Below, in pieces: positions 22,145 through 32,383 of a DNA stretch of 64,000 nt. The notes beneath the pieces were generated by a model. The model was given only the letters and a program-made list of their open reading frames with translations, did no database searches and was not told the DNA's origin. The DNA is from Gari tellinella (Eukaryota > Mollusca > Bivalvia > Cardiida > Psammobiidae), in the NCBI GenBank assembly GCA_922989275.2, contig OV277864.1, positions 27,849,550 through 27,913,549 on the forward strand, written 5' to 3'. Every line of letters starts with the position of its first letter. Positions within the stretch are counted from its first letter, which is position 1. Made by a program: the position numbers and the translations under genes.

Positions 22145-23649
22145 TAGGGCTGTAACGAATACACCATGTAGCGAATACGAATACACATCACGATATAGGG
22201 TGACAAATACGAATAATTATTCACGAATATGAATGCAATAGTTTCTTTATAGATCTTTATGTGAAATCTCTTCTAACACTACTTTATTACTACAGATTTG
22301 TATAGTGTACTGTTTGTGTTTGATTTTCAGTAAATTATTACCTCTAAAAATAAAAGTATTGTGAAGCAGTAAGTTTTTTGTGTCATATTTTAGATCCAGT
22401 TCACATCAGTCATCATGATTCCACTAATAGCTTATGTGTTATATGAGTAGCCCCATGAGACACCCTGTGTTATTGGTGTAAGGTCATTATAAACCTCACC
22501 AGCATAGCAATTTCATAGTTAATCTCAATTTATATTAATAATGATTTGGATTCTCACATTGTATTTATGTCAGTTTGTCAGATAGTGAGGCCATGTCAAG
22601 GAGGAAATTTCTAGTGAGAGTCTACATTGTAATTTGTATGCTTTAAGTTACTCTTACTACATGAAGGCAAAGTGTCTCATGGAATATCTCATATTTTCTG
22701 GTTCTGTTGAAAAAAGAGTATACAAAGTTCAGAAACACACAAACAGCGAATCCCCTAGGAAATAAATAAATAAAAAAAAAAAAAAAAAAAAAAAAAGGTC
22801 CAAATTAAAAAATTGGCCATGGGTCCCCCCTAAGGCCGTGCCACCAATCAGATATCCCTTGTAAAAGACCCTCCCAAGATGGTTGGAGAAGACAGATTTT
22901 GATAAGCGAGTAGGCTGGGACAGTCTCCATTTATAGTGATGAATACATCTTAAGTCTCCATTTATAGTGATGAATACATCTTAATATGGAATCATACCTA
23001 CTCACAAAATGAGAAAGATGTTACATAGCAAAATATCACTTACCGGTAGTGTTAAATAACGTGTATGACAAATCATTGCAAAAAATTTACACACAGTTAA
23101 TGTTTCATTCGCCACCAATATATCTCCGTCTTTTTTCTTTGGGAATTCAAAGTATTCCCACACGGGGGACTTGAATTTGAACAGTGCATCGACCAGTTCG
23201 TCCGACATTGTTCGCGAAAATAGTTGAGATTTGACTACGGTAACGAGTGTCGTAATATGTTTATAAGAAAGTTTAAGTATTATAACTGATTTGTGTTGTG
23301 AATTTGCCGATAAATGTTTATATTGAATGGCCTATTTCGCTTTTTTGATTTTTTAACTTTATTTACCTTGCTCTATGAAATGTCGTAATATCTTTGTTAT
23401 ACCCAACTACGGCAGTCACTCTTACCATAAACAAACACTACACGGCATATGTGTAGAGCCCTGCGCGTGTTTTCCGGGCCAAACATTGTACTGGCGAGTG
23501 TTGTTAAGCTGCAGTTTTCAATTTTTTATGTTTAAAAAAAATAAAAATATTGGCGAATATTCGGTTCTTTAGCACGCGATTACGATACGGATTCGCCAAA
23601 ATCAAAATATTCATAGAACCGAATATTCGAGTGAACCGTTACAGCCCTA
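22145..23649 (-). mobile_element. hAT-superfamily DNA transposon, internally deleted
   Basis: The 1,505-bp element has terminal inverted repeats TAGGGCTGTAACG and CGTTACAGCCCTA. It is flanked by a perfect 8-bp duplication GTGTTGTA (22137-22144 and 23650-23657), diagnostic of hAT insertion. The ends are rich in GAATA motifs. An A-run of about 26 lies near 22770. The only transposase-like coding is a short BED-finger-like exon at 23044-23208, so it is presumably non-autonomous. It sits inside the MAU2 minisatellite. Confidence 0.88.
23044..23208 (-). pseudogene. BED-finger-like transposase exon remnant in the hAT element
   Basis: A 55-codon frame starts at ATG 23208 and ends at a GTAAGT donor. 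It reads MSDELVDALFKFKSPVWEYF, then EFPKKKDGDI and VCKFFAMICH. The VWEYF.FPKK.DG pattern followed by a Cys-containing segment resembles the N-terminal BED zinc finger of hAT/ZBED transposases. The expected second Cys of the first pair is Phe, and no catalytic domain follows within the element. It is probably decayed. Confidence 0.5.
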
Positions 23650-23786
23650 GTGTTGTATATTCAGAACTCACTATATATATTCAGAACTCACCATGCCTTT
23701 GCTGAGCTGAAACAAGTGTTGTATATTCAGAACTCACCATGCCTTTGCTGAGCAGAAACAACAGTGTTGTATATTCAGAACCCGCT
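23650..23786 (-). repeat. Proximal part of the exon-5 minisatellite
   Basis: The array continues on the far side of the hAT insertion. It holds a short degenerate unit, a full unit with a 2-bp deletion that shifts the frame, and then the unit that is part of genuine exon 5. It connects the array to its source exon without a gap. Confidence 0.88.
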
Positions 23787-23860
23787 GAGGCAGCAAAGTC
23801 TGCTCCTGCTCCCAGTAATCCACATGCCGATACAAAGTCCTTTTCTGCTGCATGAATTTG
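23738..23860 (-). CDS. MAU2: MAU2 exon 5, source of the 48-bp minisatellite
   Basis: There are 41 codons, phase 0 to phase 0. The acceptor is TATTTCAG and the donor GGCATG|GTGAGT. It encodes AAEKDFVSACGLLGAGADF, then SEYTTLLFLLSKGM. The human counterpart ends at the same SKGM, and the next MAU2 exon here begins LLLI as in human, so this donor is well supported. The last 42 coding bases plus the donor form the repeat unit of the adjacent array. Read-through of this donor would enter a copy with a 2-bp deletion and reach TGA within 17 codons. Confidence 0.92.
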
Positions 23861-24411
23861 CTGAAATACACAGTCTTTTCATTAATTTTAACAACAGACC
23901 TCTTGGCCTAACATAACAATGATGTACTGTCTGAAAGTGAACAACTTATTTCTGCAAAGTATTCAGAATAATAAACAATGATTACACACACCGTAAGAAT
24001 TAAACTACCTGTATACATATCAAATTCCATTCATCCTTTTTTGATAAGCCACTGAAGAAAATAGTTGTGATTATGTATCATAAAAATATTTTCTATATTC
24101 CAGCAGATGATAGCTTAAAGCAGACTGAAAGTAAAGCAGAATGTGTCTTAATGCCCATTCTGCTTTATTTTTAACCTTTTTAAATGGTCACCTACCTTCT
24201 ATTCAATACTAGAGACAGGCTATGGAAAACATTATTTTTTTAAGAATTATGAATGGTCAACCATGTGTTAACCATGTATTAAATGTCCATTTAATTAAGA
24301 GAGCCCTAAAGACAGTTTACTGCTTTAATAATACATGACAAGTAATATAGAGTACTTATTTTCTTCAAAAAGCTGTCTATTAGATTAACAGGAATGAATG
24401 TCTTGCTGCAA

Positions 24412-25256
24412 CAACAAGAGCTGTCGGAGAACAGCAAAGCTCGCCTAACTAAACCTTTCTTAAATAGGTAACTATCAATAGAAAAGTGTATCAGTACATT
24501 GATATTCAAGCCACAGGGAACCTCCATTCCAAATATCAGCTTATAAATGCAAATATGTCATGTAGTATAAGTGCATTCCAACACTTACTCCATAACTAAC
24601 TTTGAAATTTCAGTCCCAAAACTCTAAGTACACAACAGTTAAAATTTGAGTAAATTTAAACTTTTTTTTAAATTTTAATTACGAAACATCAATGTTCAAC
24701 CCACAGGTCACCTCCATTCCAAATATCAGCTTCCTAATACAAATATTTCATGTAGTATTAGTGCATTACAACATTACCCCAAAACTTTAACCATGAGAAA
24801 TCAGCCGAAAAACCTAAGTCCACAAAAGGTGAAATTTTGACTAAATTTAAAAAAAAATTTAATTTTAACTAGGTAACATCAATGTTCAACCCACAGGCCA
24901 CCTCCATTCCAAATATCAGCTTCCTAATACAAATATTTCAAGTAGAATTAGTGCTTTACAACACTTACCCCAAAACTTTAACCATGAGAAATCACCCGAA
25001 AAACCTAAGTCCACAAAAGGTGAAATTTTGACTAAATTTAACTTTTTTTTAAAATTTTAACTACACAACATCAATGTTCAACCCACAGAGCACCTCCATT
25101 CCAGATATCAGCTTCCTAATGAAATATTTCATGTAGTGTTAGTGCATTACAACACTTACCCCAAAACTTTAACCATGAAAACTTTAACCATGAAAAACCA
25201 ACGCCGACGCCGGGGTGATTCCATAAGCCCCCCATTCTCTGAATAGGCGAGCTAAA
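24412..25256 (+). mobile_element. Element with four ~190-bp core repeats (HINE-like)
   Basis: It starts CAACAACAAGAGCTGTCGG..AAAGCTCGCC. Four tandem units follow at about 24500, 24695, 24885 and 25072, each with CACCTCCATTCCAAATATCA or close to it. It ends with GACGCCGACGCCGGGG and GAATAGGCGAGCTAA. CTAA at the end and central tandem repeats suggest Helitron-derived HINE-type elements. Confidence 0.6.
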
Positions 25257-25523
25257 AAAGCTAAAGCAGGTCTGATAAGAGAGAGTAAACTGAACAAATC
25301 TATTATTTTCTCACTCATCTCGGCACCAAATCCTATGATTTTACTACTCATTAGAATCGTCTTGAATGCAGAAATACAGATTTTATTATTTGAAATACTC
25401 CCCTTATCTGGAGCCTAGCTAAAGTGAAACTAAGGTATCTTAATGAGAAATAGAGACTGAAATAATATGTCGAAACTTAATTCTGAGAGATTGATTTTTT
25501 TAAACAAAATCTAGATCCCAGTA

Positions 25524-25755
25524 TTAACCCATTACCTCATAGCCTGTTTCTAGTTTTGAAAATAGGTGACCACTTAAAGCATGCTGAAAGTAAAGCAGTT
25601 TTACTTTCAGCCTGCTTTAAGCAAACATTTGTCAGAATATAGAAAATATTTCTTATGGTACATATTCATGATTGTTGTGTAAATTTGAACTATTTTCTTC
25701 AGTGAAGGGATAAATTAGAGGCGTAAAAAGGTGTATCTATGGGGTAATGGGTTAA
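25524..25755 (+). repeat. Family-A TTAA MITE, next to MAU2 exon 4
   Basis: Full copy with TTAACCCATTACCTCATA and GGGGTAATGGGTTAA ends, 34 bp from the exon 4 donor. The core palindrome has lost its tip. Confidence 0.88.
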
Positions 25756-25789
25756 CGTAAAGGTGATAATATGATGAGAGTGTACATAC

Positions 25790-25885
25790 AGCCATCTGGA
25801 AGAGGAGCCTGCTGTGCCAGAACTGTGACTGCTGGGAGAGCTCTATTGCCCTTCTCAATAGAGGCTTGGCATCTTCTATCTGGCT
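25790..25885 (-). CDS. MAU2: MAU2 exon 4
   Basis: There are 32 codons, phase 0 to phase 0. The acceptor is TTTGTAG and the donor GCT|GTATGT. It encodes SQIEDAKPLLRRAIELSQQ, then FWHSRLLFQMA, a TPR helix pair matching the human KPLLRKAIQISQQ region. The first 40 bases of this exon and its acceptor are duplicated 87 bp upstream (see the repeat at 25846-26019). Confidence 0.92.
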
Positions 25886-26019
25886 CTACAAATTACAATA
25901 AGATACAGTAAAAACCTCTCTATATCAACCACTTGCCCTTCTCAATAGAGGCTTGGCATCTTCTATCTGGCTCTACAAATCAAAATAAGATACAGAAAAA
26001 ACCTCTCCATATCAACCAT
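25846..26019 (-). repeat. 87-bp tandem duplication covering the start of MAU2 exon 4
   Basis: Units 25846-25932 and 25933-26019 are nearly identical. Each contains the first 40 bases of exon 4, its TTTGTAG acceptor, and a MITE end resembling ACAGTAAAAACCTCTC. The distal acceptor, after 25972, is followed by only a 40-base partial exon. Splicing to it without using the proximal acceptor would disrupt the protein. Confidence 0.85.
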
Positions 26020-26561
26020 TAAACATGTCAATTATTTTGACATTGTGTTTATTTAATTAATGCAGATGGCTGCTTAAAGCAAGGTGAAAGTAAAACAGAA
26101 ATCTCCTCTAAGGTGATAATTGTTTTACATTCACCTTGCTTTAAGCTGCCACCTGTCTTTCTTTGTATACTTGGTACTTACCCTTTCCCCATAAAAGCGC
26201 CTTTTAGCACGTTTTATATATTGCTCCTCTGAAGACAATAATTCCAATTTATATGTGTACAGCTATGAACGTGAACCATAAGAATAATTTCTACAAACTA
26301 GCAGATAGCAGCTTAAAGCAGGCTGAAAGTAAAGCAGAATTATCTTAAGGCACATGTTGCTTAATCTCAACCTTCTTTATGTGGTCACATGTCTTCTTTT
26401 GCCGAAACCTTTGATAATCAGATAGTGTATGCTTAACAAACTGTCACAACCTTATTATATTGTTAGGGGCATCATGTCCTTCAAAAATTATCATTAACTT
26501 GTTATATTTCTAAAGTGGTGGAATCTATTTGAAAATTGGGTATTTCATGGTTTAAACATAC

Positions 26562-26627
26562 CTGTTTCTCATACATGCCTGCCAGCACACTTGCTGCTTC
26601 AAATCTCACGTCGTCCATATGGGACAG
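26562..26627 (-). CDS. MAU2: MAU2 exon 3
   Basis: There are 22 codons, phase 0 at both ends. The acceptor is ACCAACAG and the donor CAG|GTATG. It encodes LSHMDDVRFEAASVLAGMYE and two further residues, matching the DVKFEAAS segment of animal MAU2. The upstream in-frame sequence meets a TGA within 20 bases of the acceptor. The six or so residues expected before this exon must therefore come from another, unlocated exon (numbered 2 here). Confidence 0.88.
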
Positions 26628-27999
26628 CTGTTGGTAAGTTAAGGTTCATTGAAAAGTCAGCAAAATAAAATATTGTACTGGAATTTGCAATTTTATCTTA
26701 AAGTCTTGGCCTGTAAATATTTTGAAGAGTTTGAATCTTACGTTGACATAAGAATTACATTTCAACTGTGTTCTGTTACAGAAAGAGATCAATGATCAAA
26801 ACGAAGCATTCATACACTTATTCATATCAATAGCACCTGCATTAAGTTTCAGTTCATTAATTATTCAATTTACATGTATCTGCAAAAACCGAATTTAACA
26901 TCTTGCACTTCACTCTGTTTTATTAAGAGTCTTCTAGACTGAAAAAATGCTTAAATTCCATTATATAGTAACCAACTTAAACCAAGTGATAAACAGTAAA
27001 TAGTTGACTTTGGAACGACACAAATGGTACAAGACTTCTGTCATTCCAGAACTCTTAGACATTCTTGTAATTCATGTTGAGTTTGCTTGACCAGCATAGC
27101 ATCATAGGATCATCTATATAAGGATACAGTTGAAGATATGTTCCACTGAAAGAGAAAATAGACAATAATGAGTCTTCACATAACAAGAATTTGGTAAATC
27201 AACAATTATTTTTACCTTGTACATTACAATATCCAAGTATATTAGTTCTTTGTAAACAGTATTTAAAGCTTTAGAACTTCTTACAGGAACTCTCTGATCA
27301 GATTCTACTGTGTTTGCCATTTAGTACCATGCTAACTTTACAACTTTTAAGATACTGAAATTAAGCTTCGAGTCTTTACCGTAATACATTTCACACACCT
27401 CAATGACCTTATCATTGTTAAAAACATGACTGACCTGTACAAATATGTTCTAATGCAGTTAGATGTACAGTAGTTAAGATCCTGATCAGAAACCGGGTAA
27501 GGCGCTGTCTGGTCAGAATCCACAGTGGTTGATGGTTAATTTGTCATTGAAAACTGTGTAAAACATGTCATAAATGTAATAAAAGATATCATGTGACACC
27601 ACTGTGACCATCCCAAGGGTATAAATATGTGAGTTTCGATCCGAAACTTCATACGTTCTGATTCTGAACGAAACTAGTCAACGAAAATTGCATACTTCTC
27701 CTGGAGTCTCTGCAAGTAGCAAACCATCTTTCTGAGTTATTTTAATACATAGTTTGAGAACAGATGACATTTTTTACGGCATTATCTAGATTTATTTTTA
27801 AACAGTTTGGATCCTGATCAGAAAAAGTGTTGGGTGGTGTCTGGTCAGGATCCACAATGGTTGATGCTACGCTTTGACCATGTAGTGGAACCGCATCGGC
27901 CATATGCCGTATATGGTGTCTGGTCTCAACGCCCCATCGCATCAACGCCCCACGACATCAACGTACCATTTGTGGACCCAACGTGCCATTTTTAAAAAA

Positions 28000-29200
28000 T
28001 TATATATATCACCCGTATTTGACAATTATTAATTGATGCAAAAGTTAAATAGTGATTTAAATGAGTAACTGGGATTAAATGAAATATTTTTTGCTTACAT
28101 ACTATGTACATACGATGTTCCTATGCGAGTATTATCATCCGTTAGTCGGGGTTGTTTTATCCACTTATAGCATCGCATTAATCTTCGTATTTCGTAGAAG
28201 ATCAGTTTCCTTTCGCTAATGCCACACCCAAGTAGCTACCTTTTCACTGTGTATATGTTTCATGTCTACGAATACACTCTTTGAAATGTCGGCATACATG
28301 AAAGGGAAAAGTTGCAGACGAGAGGCGTAACACAATACACATGTCAAGTCTAATATGCCACTGTGTATTCCGCACGCGCTGATAATCGCATAGCATAATA
28401 TTTTTCGCGAGGGTGTGAACATCGGCACGATTTGATAAATTGTTCAAATGTTTGCGACTTTCTTAACTTTCTTAACGTTTTTAAATGTCTGATTGATTCA
28501 CACAGTAAAACTTCCAACTTGTTTCATTTATTTAGCAAACGTTCAATTCCAATTCGAAATTGCCATTATAAAAAAAAAGATATTGATATCATAATAAGAC
28601 AGCAAATTATTGGTTTATATATGACACTTGAATGAAATTAACGGATTTACCTTATAATTATACTCCCATGAAAAGTGTTTTGTTTTCGCCAAGTTTATTT
28701 TTTATCTTCAGCATTTTTCGTAAAATTCCAGAAAATAATTCACAGATCACTGCCTGTAAACTCATTACATACACACGAACATCGTAACTCGAAGATTTAG
28801 AAACATTATCCATTTGTTAATTTCACATCTGGGCCCTAAAAGGAAAGTTTCATGCTCCCAAAAGGTGTATTTCAATTGGATAATTATTAGTAAAATCCGC
28901 TGTCAATCACTTTTAGAAAACAACAAACTCTACTTAATTGTGAGTTGAACTTGAATATGTTGAGCGGGAAAGCGAAGTCGGCTTACTTTGAAGATTTGAT
29001 CAAAGAGTTTTTAACGTGTTCATGCTGAATTGTCGTCTTTTTTAAACATATTGTCTGATAAGCTGAAAATTAGTTTTCATGCATTTGAAAAAGAAGAAAA
29101 TTTGAAATGAGTGACAAATAGTTTGGATCCAGATCTGAATACAACCTGTTTGCAATTATTAGACAAGTCGCACTTAACATGATGAGGGTTAAATATTTTA
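28000..29200. other. Intronic stretch with no recognised feature
   Basis: AT-rich MAU2 intron sequence between exons 1 and 3. There is no repeat family member, RNA gene or credible exon here by eye. A truncated family-C-type half palindrome ends at about 29150. Confidence 0.6.
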
Positions 29201-29211
29201 CCCGTAAACCA

Positions 29212-29358
29212 ACTTAAAGACAACAACTGTATAAGTATCTAGGGATTTGAGTAAGTGGTATTGATGCTGGAGAAAACGGTAAAGTCTACTTAACAGACGG
29301 ACACACGGACATGACAACGCTATACGCATCCGCATGTATAGATACCGGGGGCATCAAA
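29212..29358 (+). mobile_element. 3' fragment of the GCCCCCGG-ended repeat family
   Basis: It shares CAACAACTGTATAAGTATCT, the AAACGGTAAAGTCTACTTAA segment and the terminal CCGGGGGCATCAAA with the element at 13870-14485. It is only the right end. Confidence 0.6.
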
Positions 29359-30157
29359 TAGTGCAGATTCTGATCAAAGAACTCCTGAAGGATTCATCCA
29401 GGGATATATAATTAAAATATCCCTGATTCATCTGAGCAGTGTCTACACTGTTTGCTTAACAAAATAGATATATATATAAGGCTAAATGGTCTGGGTACAG
29501 CGGTAGTTTAATAGGCCAGGTTTGCATAACTATTACAATTTTTTTTAAATAACATTTAAACAGTGTGTTCTGATAATTTGACTGATGATTCTTCTCAGCA
29601 GATGGTCCCTTTTTAAAAACAAAAAAAAAATCGATCGCCCTCTGCGCGGCAACATCAAAGACTATGAATAGAGCCGACTGCCGAAAATAAAGTCTGCAGA
29701 AACAGATGAAACATGTCATCAGAAAGCGGTTAACCTGTAAGAAGCTGTGTCGATTAACTTCAAAAGACCTTGTCCTGTCAATCACCCGTCCCTTACGTGT
29801 TTGTGTGTATGAGTCGAATCAGACTTTGAATAGTTTTGTTACAGATAATATTGACTGGACAAGGAAATATACAGAAGTTTATAATTCCGTGGACTGGACT
29901 ATTGATTTGTTAGGTAATTATAGTGGAGAACACATTATTCTTTCCAAATAAACGCATTTTTGCTAAAACTTATTATTGACAGCTTCGCTCGCTTGTAGGC
30001 TGTGCCTATTTCATATTAATAGAGCTCTGTTGATGCACTGATGGGTACTGAGTTTACTCTGTCCGTATGAGAAGATTCTCAAGGATGGGTAACCAAGATC
30101 TCTCATCATATGGCTGATAATAGTATAGAACAGGCTCTTTCTAAACGGGGGGAATGT

Positions 30158-30540
30158 AGTGGAATCGCATCGGCCATATGCCGTATATTTGCGGTCCGTG
30201 TTTTAGCCTATACCGCTATCCGGATACCCTCGTGAGCCATTCTATTCCATCAGATGATATCTCCACGTGAACCAGTAAAGATGTGACTATACAGACATTG
30301 ACTAATACCGACCGTCGACGTAGACACGAGGCTTGGAAGTTGGAGCCATACCATGCTGTAGTCATGGGACAGTAAGCATATTCACTATAACCATAACCCA
30401 TCAAGCTTATCACAGGGCTAAAACATTCCACTTGTACCCTCGTCCTGCATGCTTTTTTCCCTTCTTTGTTGAATGCGCAGGAAAAGTGCATTTTTGGACT
30501 GCCTTCATTGTCTTTACTGCAGGATGAGTGACAAATTTTA
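30158..30540 (+). mobile_element. Possible LTR fragment
   Basis: It starts TGTAGTGGAATCGCATCGG directly after a purine tract (AACGGGGGGAA), as a 3' LTR would. The first 37 bp recur at 27874-27910 (TGTAGTGGAACCGCATCGGC). No RT, integrase or complete LTR pair was recognised between them. Confidence 0.35.
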
Positions 30541-30551
30541 GAATGCAGTGA

Positions 30552-31647
30552 TCATTCTGGATTGGATGACTGGTGGGCCATTGGCCCACCAGTCATCAGA
30601 GAAGTGGGCCATTTGGCATTTTTAGTGGGCCGAGCTTAAAACACCTAGATTACTGAAAAAACATGCAGAACAGAAACTGAAACATGTATCAAGAACTGAA
30701 ATAAACCAATGTGGAAATAAAAATACATTTTCCTACCTATTTTTGTCTCTTATAGTGATGACCATGCAGTGTACACTGTCTATTTCATGAATATCAGGTG
30801 TATTCCTGACACAAGAAAGTGGGATGTCTGTTGTACCCAAATAGTGAGCTGTCTTCATGCAATTGATAATGGCTTTTTCTTTGCTGACTTTTAATACAGA
30901 ACTAGCGATCGCTACTCTAAGCGTGTGTTATCAAAGTGTTTGTCCTAAAATGTACACAGCCGTTAACAAAAATGGTTAGCCGAGTGTTCTCTTTGCATAG
31001 TTCACAAATTCATTATTTTTTACCACTGTTGTAGCGTAGCCATTTGAATTTAGCTAGGCTTTGTGATCGTCGGCCATTTTTTCGAGTTCGATTTAGTCGG
31101 GGTGCGAGTCGTTCAGACGCATTCTCGATCTGTGTTGGGACATTATAATTTGTTTTCGGCTGTGTAATAAAGAAATGCAATTAAGAGTTTCACCCTCGCA
31201 TCCATGTTTGGTTCGTTTCGACATACTTTGCTTTTCAAAACAACAATGACATGTGATTCAATCGCAGACCGGAAACCGGCCGCAATATATCAACAACCAA
31301 TCAAAGTTATCAATACTTATCACCGGAGGCTGTAACTAAGCAACATGCAATCGCAGCTACTCGGACATGTACATATCAATCGAATGTCGAAGAGAGATCT
31401 CGATTGAGCACCATTATCGGGAAGCGTGATTATATTAATAAACCAATGAAATTGGGTCTAGTATTCGCTGTTGTCTTCACTGAAATTTGGACACGAAAGT
31501 GAAACTAGACAAATCTATGGCCCTTCAAGTAAGATTTCGTTGCGGGATTACGGATTTCTGTGCGCCGATATGGCCCACATACAAAATTCTCTTTGCGCCA
31601 TTTGTGATTTTTATGCGGGAATCCCGCAAGGGCGCATCCCAGAATGA
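30552..31647. mobile_element. Element with CATTCTGG / CCAGAATG ends
   Basis: The left end CATTCTGGATTGG is followed by a palindrome GGTGGGCCATTGGCCCACC. The right end is GGGCGCATCCCAGAATG. It is about 1.1 kb and non-coding by inspection. The target duplication is not evident. Confidence 0.4.
31028..31220 (+). mobile_element. Possible solo LTR
   Basis: A 190-bp stretch starts TGTAGCGTAGCC and ends TTTCGACA, with AATAAAG about 55 bp before its end. The TG...CA limits and polyadenylation signal suit a small LTR. No clear target duplication was found. It may instead be part of the 30552-31647 element. Confidence 0.3.
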
Positions 31648-31780
31648 ACACTGAGAATGTATCAAAATTCAAAGCCTCCTTATTTTACAGACAGAATGGG
31701 CGGTTTCATGGCTGCAACAGTGTATAAAACCAGTTCAAATGTGTCGCAAGTAAGGAAGAAAGAAGAGAATAAGTGCTCAC

Positions 31781-32017
31781 AGCTTCCTCTAGGTGTTTCT
31801 TGGCCAGATCGATGTTTTTTGTGTGAGCGAGAAGGATGTTACCCAGCTGTAGATGTGTGCGAGCCTCATACTTGGCTGGAGGTTTCAGTGCGAATATTGA
31901 CTGTAGACAGTGAATGCACGGTCGTATATTGGGCGGTGAAGCAGTGCGGAAATTTTCTGCAAGGCCAATTAATGCCGTGTAGCAATTCTCAAAATGTTGC
32001 GCTGTGTTCGTCGCCAT
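31781..32017 (-). CDS. MAU2: MAU2 exon 1 (start codon exon)
   Basis: The exon has 79 codons. The ATG at 32017-32015 sits in CAAGATGGCG, a good initiation context that is also a YY1-like motif common near housekeeping starts. The protein opens [20 protein letters not shown] and continues with [20 protein letters not shown] and [12 protein letters not shown]. This is the N-terminal TPR region that clasps the NIPBL N-terminus in known structures. It ends LAKKHLEEA at the donor GTGAGC, phase 0. The ATG follows closely the region where animal homologues begin. The 5' UTR and transcription start were not determined; the sequence just upstream (32018-32160) is unique and non-repetitive. Confidence 0.93.
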
Positions 32018-32170
32018 CTTGTTTTACAATCGACTGGTTCTCAAACCCCGACAATGGTACCCGATACTTATTTAAAACGGAGTTTTCTCCCTTGGATGAA
32101 TGAAGGGAAGTAACCACAACAAAATCGATAACTAAGCTTAGCGTGAGTGTTCTCCCTCTTACTCTACAAT
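32018..32170 (-). promoter_or_regulatory. Likely MAU2 5' UTR/promoter-proximal region
   Basis: This unique sequence lies directly upstream of the MAU2 start codon and ends at a run of about 17 C residues near 32180. No TATA box is evident. The CAAGATGGCG element at the start codon resembles a YY1/TIS-type promoter motif. The transcription start cannot be fixed by eye. Confidence 0.35.
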
Positions 32171-32179
32171 ACTCTGCAG

Positions 32180-32351
32180 TGATCCCCCCCCCCCCCCCCG
32201 AAGGCACTAAATCTAGTATATAAAGTAGAATAGCCCAATAAATCGATAACTTAAAGTCGAAAATCAGTAGACCTGTCTCTCAAATTTATGTGTCTCTCTC
32301 TAGACACATCTGGTTGTGTGTTTCTCTCTCTCTTTCCCTCTCTCTCTCTCG

Positions 32352-32383
<32 letters not shown>

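Larger units (their letters stand above)
1..32017 (-). other. MAU2: MAU2 gene span (partial; 3' end outside window)
   Basis: MAU2/SCC4 is the TPR-repeat partner of NIPBL/SCC2. Together they load cohesin onto chromatin. Fifteen exons were found by reading the minus strand. All have AG/GT borders, and the phases agree across every neighbouring pair except the unresolved exon 1 to exon 3 step. The order matches animal MAU2: [172 protein letters not shown]. Introns are filled with MITEs, a Penelope element, an inverted repeat and a hAT element. The C-terminal exon(s) are missing because the window ends. About six residues equivalent to the human stretch around WLISQQ, expected between exons 1 and 3, were not located and may form a microexon. 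Family assignment is from remembered homologues. Confidence 0.93.

Noticed and set aside
21198..22147. Long open frames on both strands across the minisatellite (up to 239 codons)
   Set aside because: They result from a 48-bp unit without stops. The array is interrupted by a hAT element, and the link to MAU2 exon 5 is frameshifted. Exon 6 begins exactly where exon 5 should join, so the array is best read as intron.
29706..29951. 81-codon plus-strand frame
   Set aside because: No motif or homology was recognised. It overlaps an equally open minus-strand frame and sits near LTR-like debris.
30991..31030. Candidate MAU2 microexon reading WLRYNS on the minus strand
   Set aside because: There is no AG directly before it and no phase-0 GT donor after it.
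31657..32103. 148-codon plus-strand frame
   Set aside because: It is the antisense shadow of MAU2 exon 1 and its flanks, while the minus strand has clear homology.
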